Positions 1 to 5,825 of a DNA stretch of 55,159 nt are shown here, piece after piece. The first letter of the stretch is position 1. The number at the start of each line of letters is the position of its first letter. The stretch comes from an uncultured Ruminiclostridium sp. Its GTDB lineage: Bacteria; Bacillota; Clostridia; Oscillospirales; Ruminococcaceae. A model generated the notes under the pieces. It saw nothing but the letters and a program-made list of their open reading frames with translations, did not search any database and was not told where the DNA came from. A program made the translations under genes and the position numbers. The DNA lies in assembly GCA_947629925.1 (NCBI GenBank), contig CANRFO010000018.1:1-55159 (forward strand). Direction: 5' to 3'.

Positions 1-74
1 TTAGTGATTAATTTATTTATTATGTCTTGCAACACCGCTTATTTACTGCGTTTGTACAGTTTTGCTCAAGGCTA
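1..74. repeat. 74 bp inverted repeat, left contig end
   Basis: Bases 1-74 are identical to the reverse complement of 55083-55156; identity stops at base 75. The right-hand copy lies just upstream of a NUDIX gene, and this copy runs into the accessory segment. A repeat at both ends of a contig usually means the assembler stopped at a sequence with several genomic copies. A real terminal inverted repeat of a mobile element is the alternative. Confidence 0.9.
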
Positions 75-195
75 TAACGGCATTACATAAGGAGTTGATT
101 ATCATAGTCCAAGCAGCCTGTGGAATCAAAAGGGTGTTTGGCAGAATTGAAATACTGCTGACAAATCAATCGGCTTATTTTTACATAGATTTTAA

Positions 196-229
196 ATCCG
201 AGACGAAACGTCGTTTCGGATATTTTTTT
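196..229 (+). terminator. rho-independent terminator
   Basis: An 11 bp stem (196-206 with 211-221, one G-T pair) closes an AACG loop and is followed by seven T. It would end a transcript coming from the left contig end. Bases 62-271 are open in one frame, but that frame runs through this hairpin and shows no recognisable protein, so no gene is called. From here to about 450 nothing else is recognised. Confidence 0.75.
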
Positions 230-454
230 CCAAAATGGATAATGCATCATATCAGCGACACATTTGTTTAAATTGTCACATAAACATAAAATTCAATTTG
301 CACAGTAGGGATGAACTAATGTTCATTAAAAATACATGGTAAAGCTACTGGATTTTCTGAGTAATATGAAATTAACATTACATCAAATTTTATATAGGTA
401 AAAAGTATCAACCCTAAAACCGGCAATAATGTCCAACAACATAATTTTTACCGT

Positions 455-483
455 TCATACCCAAAAGTCATACCACTCATACC
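455..483 (+). promoter_or_regulatory. direct-repeat operator upstream of agrDB (LytTR-type candidate)
   Basis: The heptamer TCATACC occurs at 455-461, 468-474 and 477-483. The outer two start 22 bp apart, about two helical turns. This is the geometry of AgrA/LytTR response-regulator sites, which are paired direct repeats just upstream of the -35 region. Position and spacing are seen; binding by a LytTR protein is inferred, and no such regulator gene is in the window. Confidence 0.5.
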
Positions 484-491
484 ATAACTCG

Positions 492-518
492 TTGAATGCT
501 GTAAAAATATGTTAAAAT
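492..518 (+). promoter_or_regulatory. possible agrDB promoter
   Basis: TTGAAT (492-497) and TAAAAT (513-518), the latter preceded by TG, are separated by 15 bp. The short spacer suggests a weak or activated promoter, fitting the repeats just upstream. The start would lie near 525, giving a 5' leader of about 90 nt to agrD. Confidence 0.4.
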
Positions 519-540
519 AAAATGAATAAAAAACGACATT

Positions 541-571
541 TTTAACATTAAGGGGTTTGTTGCTTTAACAT
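541..571 (+). promoter_or_regulatory. TTTAACAT direct repeats before agrD
   Basis: TTTAACAT is present at 541-548 and 564-571 (23 bp period), and its reverse complement ATGTTAAA at 509-516. The half-site resembles the GTTAA core of AgrA boxes. They may form a second operator, or be chance in A+T-rich DNA. Confidence 0.35.
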
Positions 572-612
572 CCTTTAGTGTTTTAATGAATAAAAAACAA
601 GGAGGCACGACT

Positions 613-768
613 ATGAAGTCGAGTAAAGCAAATGTCGTAAAAAAATGCGGAAAGGTATTGGCAAATCTCGCTCTTTCAGTTACAAGAGCAAATGTCAACA
701 GCACATGCCTTTGGATCAACGGTCAGCCTAAGCTGCCCAAAGATGCAAAGAAACTGAGAAGGTTTTAA
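613..768 (+). CDS. agrD: AgrD-type cyclic peptide pheromone precursor
   Basis: A 51-residue precursor of a secreted thiolactone signal peptide. Start 613 is chosen because a strong AAGGAGG (599-605) sits 7 nt upstream; an in-frame ATG at 586 lies before that site. The layout is AgrD-like: an amphipathic N-terminal part (about 8-24), a pheromone core around Cys32, and a charged tail starting QPKLP. The segment NSTCLWIN-GQPKLP aligns without gaps with staphylococcal YSTCDFIM-DEPKLP, so the predicted signal is NSTCLWIN (29-36) with a ring from Cys32 to Asn36. The core also resembles the clostridial CLWF type. It overlaps agrB by one base (TAATG), implying translational coupling. Family call is strong; the exact N-terminal cut is inferred. 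Confidence 0.9.
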   Translation: MKSSKANVVKKCGKVLANLALSVTRANVNSTCLWINGQPKLPKDAKKLRRF

Positions 769-1355
769 TGTTTGTTAAACTTTCCGAGTATATCACTCAA
801 CAGCTTGAAAAGGGGAAAATAATTCAATCTGATAACAGAGAGCTGTACAAATACGGCTTTCAGCAAGGTTTGATTTTAGTTTTAAATTTCATAACATCTA
901 TTGTTATCAGTGTGATTTTCGGTAAAGTATGGGAAAGCATTCTTTTATTGGCAGCATACATACCACTCAGAAGCTATGCAGGCGGGCATCATTCAGATTC
1001 GTCGGAAAAATGCTATGTCGTTTCTACACTGATAATGTTTATATGGATGCTGATACTAAAGTTTTTAATACTGCCGACAAGCTGTTGGGGGATTATATTT
1101 TTAATTGGTACTGCGGTATGCTTAGTGTTTTCGCCCGTAGAAAATCTTCAAAAACCTTTAGATGAAGATGAAACTCGTGTATACAGAAAATGTGCGCTTA
1201 TTATCTTGGCAGTGGAAATTTGCCTATGGTCATGCTTGACCTTTATTGTACAGATTTTTGTACAAGTTATTCCGTTAAGCATTTTTACTGAAGCTATCAT
1301 GCTCGTTATGGGCAAAATGAAAACACGTGGGGTCTCAAAAAAAGATAGTGGTTAA
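768..1355 (+). CDS. agrB: AgrB-type membrane peptidase processing the AgrD precursor
   Basis: A 195-residue integral membrane cysteine endopeptidase expected to cut the C-terminal tail of AgrD and form the thiolactone ring. The family signature RSYAGGHH...KC is visible, with the catalytic pair at His74 and Cys82, matching His77/Cys84 of the staphylococcal enzyme. About five to six hydrophobic segments follow the usual AgrB topology, and length is normal. The order is agrD before agrB, the reverse of Staphylococcus. No agrC sensor kinase or agrA regulator follows; the DNA downstream is decayed. Either the sensor is elsewhere in the genome or this is an orphan signalling module. Confidence 0.93.
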   Translation: MFVKLSEYITQQLEKGKIIQSDNRELYKYGFQQGLILVLNFITSIVISVIFGKVWESILLLAAYIPLRSYAGGHHSDSSEKCYVVSTLIMFIWMLILKFLILPTSCWGIIFLIGTAVCLVFSPVENLQKPLDEDETRVYRKCALIILAVEICLWSCLTFIVQIFVQVIPLSIFTEAIMLVMGKMKTRGVSKKDSG

Positions 1356-1818
1356 TTAAATTGATTATGTTTGGATTGATTAATTTTTTTATACTCTTTT
1401 AAGCAATTCATTAATCAAACAAAATTGTAGTATGACGCACAGCATATCACAACGGAAATTAACACAAGCTGCATTTTCGTGAGATTGTTAACAGTGATTT
1501 TGCAATTTTGAAATTATTCTGCGGTGATTATTCGACGAGGCTGTTGTGTGATATTGCATTGAGGACGCTCCCAAAGGCAAGCGTGATTTATGGGAATCGC
1601 TTTTGGCAGAAGGCAAAACATGGGAACAGCCTTCCAAGGCTTTGGATAATAACGAAGTTTTGGTTGAGGATACGATTTGCAGTATGGTTCCATTACATGG
1701 GATAGAGTCAAAGTACATGGCTTACGATTACAGAGACTTGTCTGATAATGTGGAGAGTGATAAAAATATCATTATGCTATATTTCACTAAGACAATCGAT
1801 GGTGTAAAACGCGGAACT
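1356..1818. other. A+T-rich interval without a clear gene
   Basis: After agrB there is an A+T-rich stretch with no clear terminator. From 1603 a frame stays open into the pseudogene at 1819, but its first 70 codons match nothing I recognise and have no ribosome binding site. It may be a remnant fused in frame to the next one. Confidence 0.5.
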
Positions 1819-2153
1819 ATGTCCTTGAGCTCAGCTTTTGTTAAAGTTTTTGGTGAAGCACTCGAACCGCTTGGGTTTAAGAAGAACAAGAGTAAGCATC
1901 CGTATTTTGTTTGGATCATTAATAGTGAGATAATTCACATAATTACTTACAGGAACGAAACTTCAAGACATGTTGGTGAAAAATTCTTCAATGTTCTTGG
2001 CGGAGTTTTACTATATATCGAGATAGTATCGACTTGTCAACTGATCCCATTAAAGATAACATAGATTGGCTCGAGGATAATTTCCAAATGTACAGGAAAG
2101 TAAATGTGGGGCAAAGTTATACAGTTAAAAATATATTCATTTTTTTCGTATAA
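1819..2153 (+). pseudogene. conserved hypothetical protein, frameshifted
   Basis: The frame from 1819 reads through SAFVKVFGEALEPLGFKK, then a YFVW...IIHIITYR stretch and FFNVLGGV. This pattern belongs to a conserved family of unknown function common in gut Firmicutes (KPLGFKK...YFV...IHIITYR...LGGV). Near 2010-2020 the frame is lost; the continuation YRDSIDLSTDPIKDN...NFQMYRK is found in another frame up to a stop at 2151-2153. One small indel therefore splits one gene. No ribosome binding site precedes 1819. It lies among other broken genes, which supports decay rather than sequencing error. No function can be given. Confidence 0.6.
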
Positions 2154-2261
2154 ACCGAAAGGCGAAAGCGCTATGATTTGCGAATTAAAGCGCGCTCTTG
2201 ACATTACAAACCAAGTTATTTTGACACCTTTTTAAATCGGCTTGTTAGTTTTACGATAGTA

Positions 2262-2499
2262 GGAAAATATTCCCTCGGTATGCGGCAGCGGCTCGGATTT
2301 GCACAAGTAATAATGGAAGGACTTGCTTATTCTTGACGAGCCTATGAATGGGCTTGACAAGGATGGGGTGAAGGATATGAGAAGATATCTTCTTGATTTG
2401 AAGGAACAGGGGAAGACAATACTTATTGCTTCTCACAGCGCTGAGGATATTGAGGTGCTGTGTGAAACGGTACACGAAATAGATAAAGGGTGTAGTTGA
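2262..2499 (+). pseudogene. ABC transporter ATP-binding protein fragment
   Basis: Only the C-terminal half of an ABC ATPase remains. YSLGMRQRLGFAQ (the ABC signature of this subgroup) is read at about 2262-2306, then the frame shifts around 2315-2329. The Walker B and D-loop ILDEPMNGLD, the H-loop ASHS and the tail up to IDKG are read from 2329 to a stop at 2497-2499. The Walker A half is absent upstream. This subgroup usually works with a separate permease in peptide or antibiotic export and immunity; no permease is left. Remnant status is clear. Confidence 0.8.
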
Positions 2500-2597
2500 C
2501 AAGGTAAAAGATATCGCCCAAAATTATACAACCATGTACGGTTGGGCACTTTCGGTTTTCCTGCGTACAGAGCCTTAACTCCGCATAAGAAAAGCGT

Positions 2598-2655
2598 ACC
2601 TGAACACCTATATAACAAAAACTTCGTACCTAAAAAATTTTTCAAAAAAGGCTTG
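2598..2655. repeat. short dispersed repeat, copy 1
   Basis: About 55 bp here (ACCTGAACACCTATATAAC and onward) resemble 14468-14525 (ACCGGAACACCTCTATAAC and onward) in the same orientation, with roughly 80 percent identity by eye. Both copies lie in decayed accessory DNA, so this is probably part of a repeated mobile-element end. Confidence 0.5.
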
Positions 2656-2746
2656 ATTTTTTTCTTGTTTTGTGCTATGAGCGCTTCATCTGTTTTACTT
2701 TTCATTGTAATCACACTTCCTGACTTTTTATATTCTGACACAGAAA

Positions 2747-2794
2747 AACCCTGTACCTGACGGATTAACCGTCTGATACAGGGTTATCTTTTTG
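2747..2794 (+). terminator. strong hairpin terminator
   Basis: AACCCTGTA (2748-2756 region) pairs with TACAGGGTT (2777-2785), with an inner GACGG/CCGTC helix, then ATCTTTTT. It fits termination of the decayed genes upstream. The next stretch to 3016 holds weak hairpins but no gene I can support. Confidence 0.65.
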
Positions 2795-3016
2795 TTCAAC
2801 TGATTTGAACAATAGGCACCTTAAACAGTGTATGCGCCTTTCTATTTTTTTGAGGGTTTTCACCTCAAATTTTTGTCTTAAATAAACATCCCCTCTTTTT
2901 TAACAGATTTTAAACCGTAAAATTTCATTGGAAAAAGAATTGAAATATAACGGCAAACGCCCACAAACTCCTTTTATCAAAGGGTTTCCGCGCTTGTCTT
3001 TATTATACCATAAGGA

Positions 3017-3187
3017 CATTCCTGTGCGACTTTACTTGTATCTCTCGGATTTTCAATGAAAGATGTACAAGAATGGCTCGGTCACGCCGACTATACACTC
3101 ACGGCTAACACCTATAGTCATGTTGATATGACTGAAAAAGTCAGAATGGCAAATAAGGTCGGCGACAAGCTTTCATTCACCGTCTGA
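3017..3187 (+). pseudogene. tyrosine integrase, C-terminal remnant
   Basis: Only the last 56 codons of a phage/ICE-type tyrosine recombinase survive. Read from 3017 it contains HSCATLLVSLGFS, then WLGHADYTLTANTYSHVD with the conserved GH and the catalytic tyrosine, ending KLSFTV at a TGA. The N-terminal and core-binding domains and the catalytic arginine are missing; a stop lies two codons before the fragment. It reads toward the 3' end of initiator tRNA-fMet 85 bp away, the usual placement of an integrase beside its tRNA attachment site. GTTAG-type direct repeats at 3196, 3206 and 3218 lie between. Inference: scar of an element integrated at tRNA-fMet. Confidence 0.8.
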
Positions 3188-3227
3188 AACTTTTTGTTAG
3201 AAAGTGTTAGAAAAAGTGTTAGAAAGA

Positions 3228-3265
3228 CAAAAAGGAAGCCGTCTTAGATCTCTCTAAAACGGCTC
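3228..3265 (-). terminator. terminator of tRNA-fMet
   Basis: On the minus strand AGCCGTTTTAGA pairs with TCTAAGACGGCT (one mismatch) around a GAGA loop, followed by TCCTTTTTG. It lies just after the tRNA 3' end. Confidence 0.7.
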
Positions 3266-3271
3266 CATGAC

Positions 3272-3346
<75 letters not shown>

Positions 3347-3368
3347 ATATTTCACTTGGCAATGATTG

Positions 3369-3397
3369 ATTATAACACATCTTATTTTATTTGTCAA
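3369..3397 (-). promoter_or_regulatory. promoter of tRNA-fMet
   Basis: On the minus strand TTGACA (3397-3392), a 17 bp spacer and TATAAT (3374-3369): consensus sigma-A boxes about 25 bp before the mature tRNA. Confidence 0.85.
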
Positions 3398-3444
3398 TGC
3401 TTTTGCAAGAATTTCTTTTCTCTTTTTTTGACATTTTCCGCAGG

Positions 3445-3472
3445 AAGGGCTTTTTGAAAGCCCTTTTATTTT
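3445..3472 (+). terminator. hairpin with T-rich tail
   Basis: AAGGGCTTT pairs with AAAGCCCTT around a short loop, followed by TTATTTTAT. No plus-strand gene ends just before it; it may insulate the sigma-factor operon from upstream transcription. Confidence 0.5.
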
Positions 3473-3617
3473 ATCGAAAAAAATGATAAAATAAAATAAA
3501 TACCCGACTTTTTGTTACCTGCGCCCGAAAAATTTCGTCTGTATTTATGAAGGGCAATAAAGGAGAAAGCATATCAAGCCGCGGGCTTTCTCGCTGAAAG
3601 AAGGAGTGAAAGCATAA

Positions 3618-4166
3618 ATGGAAGATACCGACATCGTGGAGCTGTATCACAGGCGCAGTGAAGCCGCCGTCTCGGAAAGCATAAAGAAATACGGACGATA
3701 CTGCTATAAAATAGCGGACAACATTCTGCGCTGTCATGAGGACAACGAGGAGTGCGTCAACGAAACATGGGAAAAGGCGTGGAACGCCATGCCGCCCGAT
3801 CGTCCGAGCCGCCTTTCCGTCTTTCTCGGAAGAATTACACGAAACCTGTCAATAGACCGTTACCGTCGGAAAAAAGCCGAAAAATACGGAAAAGGGCAGA
3901 TCTCGCTTTGCCTTGAGGAGCTGGCGGAATGTGTGGGAGAGGAAGACGGCGCTCTTGACGGCGTGGAGCTGAGGGAAGCGCTGGACAGCTTTCTGGCGGA
4001 ACTTGACGAAAGGACGAAAGAGCTTTTTATGCTCCGCTATTGGTATATGTTTTCGGTGAAAGAAGCAGCCGACCGCTGCAAAATGACCGAGGGCGCGGCT
4101 AAAATGTCCCTTCAGCGCACTCGTGACAAGCTGAAGAAATTTCTTGTGCAGGAGGGTCTTATATGA
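3618..4166 (+). CDS. ECF-type RNA polymerase sigma factor
   Basis: A 182-residue sigma-70 family protein. Region 2 is seen around residues 15-90 (IADNILRCHEDNEECVNETWEKAW, the DNA-melting part ending in SIDRYRRKKAEK). Region 4 is at about 125-180 (LDERTKELFMLRYW..FSVKEAADRC..TEGAAKMSLQRTRDKLKKF), a helix-turn-helix that reads the -35 box. It has no region 1 or 3, which defines the ECF group. AAGGAG at 3601-3606 precedes ATG 3618. The stop overlaps the next gene by four bases, a typical sigma/anti-sigma pair. It probably directs its own operon and an unknown extracytoplasmic regulon. Confidence 0.9.
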   Translation: MEDTDIVELYHRRSEAAVSESIKKYGRYCYKIADNILRCHEDNEECVNETWEKAWNAMPPDRPSRLSVFLGRITRNLSIDRYRRKKAEKYGKGQISLCLEELAECVGEEDGALDGVELREALDSFLAELDERTKELFMLRYWYMFSVKEAADRCKMTEGAAKMSLQRTRDKLKKFLVQEGLI

Positions 4167-5566
4167 AAAACAATGAAAAATTGCTTTACGCAATAGGTGA
4201 AGCAGATGAAAAAAACATTCCCGAAATATCGGACAAAAAGAAGAAAAATAAAATAATAGGCTGGTCGGTGGGGATAGGCTCCTGCGCCGCAGCCGCAGCG
4301 ATAGCTGTTGCGGCGGTGAGCATATCGGGAAATATGGGAAACGTTCCGTGGCAAGAGCATGACCCGACCGTCAGCAACAGCAGTATTTCCGAGCCTGCTG
4401 TCAGCGACTCTCAGGAACCTGTTTCAAGCGATACCGCCGTCACCGAGCCCACTGCCACCGAATCATCCGACACCGAGCCTTCAGTCGACGCAGAGCCGAC
4501 GGAACCGCTTCCCGCTGTTTATCCAAGCTCATTTGACTATGAAAAAAAGACCGACGATCTGCCTGTTCTTACTTCGGGATTTTCAGTAGGAGCTATGGGC
4601 TATGAGGGTCACAGGTTTGAGTCTGAAGAAGGCTTGAGCGAAATGGTATCCGCGCATAATAACCCTTGGACGCAGGATATGGAATTAGAAACACTGCCTG
4701 TGTTCAAAAACAAGGTCTACGAGGGATGGACGAGCCAAGGCGGAATTTTCATTTACCTTTCCGAAGAGAAAATGAAAAATATGATTGAAACTGCGGCTCA
4801 GCTTCTTGATAAAGAGATAGCTTCAATGGAAACCGAGACCGATATGTTTATTCAAAGAGGAGATTCCGAAGACGGCTATCCAAGTCAGGAAGCCTTTGAG
4901 AACGCTGAAACGAAAGCGTTCAAGGTCAACGCTGAGTGTTCGGACGGCACAAAGATATCTATTTACGGCGACGGCTCGCTGAGAATAGAGCTTGACCCCG
5001 CAGTTCAGCTTCCCGACGGATACAGCCTTGATGCCGCCGAAACAAAGCAGGAGACTATGGAATATCTCTACGCGCAGTACGCAAAGCTGCTGCAATACAG
5101 TGACCCCGCCTTTTATTCCGACACTATGTACGATTACGTTTACGACAAAGGCGGCGACCTTACGCAAAACATACTGAATTACAATCTTTCAAACGCAAGA
5201 TTTTGCGTGAACGACAAGGGCGAGCTTTGGATAATATATATCGACAATCATTTCTGCTCCTCTGAATATATGGGGGATTATCCCGTCATAAGCTGTTATG
5301 AAGCGAAAGAGCTTCTGAAGGAGGGAAAATACGGCACCTCCGTTCCTGCTGAGCTGACAGGTGAAATAAACGATGAAACGATAGCTGCGGGCGAGCTTGT
5401 CTACCGCAACAACAGCGGTCTTGACGAATACTTTATGCCGTATTACCGCTTCTATGTTCAGGTTGAAGATGAAAATGACGGATACAGTTACGGAGCGTTT
5501 TACGTTCCCGCCGTCAGCCCCGAATATCTCACCGATGTTTCAGTCTATGACGGCTCGTTTAATTAA
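4163..5566 (+). CDS. membrane-anchored partner of the ECF sigma factor, probable anti-sigma
   Basis: A 467-residue protein of unknown fold, translationally coupled (ATGA) to the sigma gene. Residues 1-30 are short, charged and cytoplasmic; one membrane helix follows at about 32-57 (IIGWSVGIG..AAAAAIAVAAVSIS). An extracellular linker rich in Ser, Thr, Pro and Glu (about 65-118) leads to a globular domain to the end. This topology and its partner suggest it holds the sigma factor at the membrane and senses an outside signal. The cytoplasmic part is much shorter than a classical zinc-binding anti-sigma domain and lacks its HxxxCxxC motif, so the role is inferred from context. Confidence 0.65.
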   Translation: MKNNEKLLYAIGEADEKNIPEISDKKKKNKIIGWSVGIGSCAAAAAIAVAAVSISGNMGNVPWQEHDPTVSNSSISEPAVSDSQEPVSSDTAVTEPTATESSDTEPSVDAEPTEPLPAVYPSSFDYEKKTDDLPVLTSGFSVGAMGYEGHRFESEEGLSEMVSAHNNPWTQDMELETLPVFKNKVYEGWTSQGGIFIYLSEEKMKNMIETAAQLLDKEIASMETETDMFIQRGDSEDGYPSQEAFENAETKAFKVNAECSDGTKISIYGDGSLRIELDPAVQLPDGYSLDAAETKQETMEYLYAQYAKLLQYSDPAFYSDTMYDYVYDKGGDLTQNILNYNLSNARFCVNDKGELWIIYIDNHFCSSEYMGDYPVISCYEAKELLKEGKYGTSVPAELTGEINDETIAAGELVYRNNSGLDEYFMPYYRFYVQVEDENDGYSYGAFYVPAVSPEYLTDVSVYDGSFN

Positions 5567-5576
5567 ATCCTTTCCC

Positions 5577-5608
5577 AAAAGGCGCTGTTTTATGAACAGC
5601 GCCTTTTT
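5577..5608 (+). terminator. terminator of the sigma operon
   Basis: AAAGGCGCTGTT pairs with AACAGCGCCTTT around a short loop, followed by TT; it begins eleven bases after the stop codon. Confidence 0.85.
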
Positions 5609-5625
5609 GTATTTTGTAATAACTA

Positions 5626-5654
5626 TTGACAAAAATTTTAATTTATGTTAAAAT
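5626..5654 (+). promoter_or_regulatory. promoter of the EAL-domain gene
   Basis: TTGACA (5626-5631), 17 bp, TAAAAT (5649-5654) preceded by TGT. Transcription should start near 5661, leaving a leader of about 165 nt. Confidence 0.8.
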
Positions 5655-5747
5655 AAATTGTAAATATACCATAAAAATGAAACTTGTAATCAACGATAGA
5701 GCGCACCGCGAATTTATATAGATTCAGGTCCTCATTGAAAAGACGAT

Positions 5748-5782
5748 ATGTCCTCTCCGCTTAAAATGCGGGGGGGGGACAT
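5748..5782 (+). promoter_or_regulatory. leader hairpin containing a G9 tract
   Basis: ATGTCCTCTCC pairs with a run of nine G (5770-5778) and ACAT in the 5' leader of the EAL gene, giving a stem of about 13 bp including G-U pairs. It resembles no riboswitch I know. The G9 run is a slippage-prone tract; length changes there would shift the pairing but not the reading frame. Confidence 0.5.
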
Positions 5783-5825
5783 TGTATTTTGATCGTATGA
5801 ACGGTTCAAAAGGAAGGTCAACACC

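Noticed and set aside
62-271. 69-codon open frame at the left end
   Set aside because: It runs straight through a strong terminator hairpin, lacks a ribosome binding site and overlaps the contig-end repeat; no family is recognisable.
2433-2741. Minus-strand open frame with a basic N-terminus
   Set aside because: It spans the decayed ABC gene on the other strand, a dispersed repeat and unrelated sequence; no ribosome binding site of quality.
3196-3226. Three GTTAGAAA-like direct repeats beside the integrase remnant, considered as a CRISPR or iteron array
   Set aside because: Units are only 8-10 bp with 10-12 bp period and no spacers; better read as recombinase arm sites or simple repeat.
5661-5825. 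Leader of the EAL gene considered as a c-di-GMP riboswitch
   Set aside because: No GEMM consensus (no CACGCACAGGGCAAACC-like core) is present.
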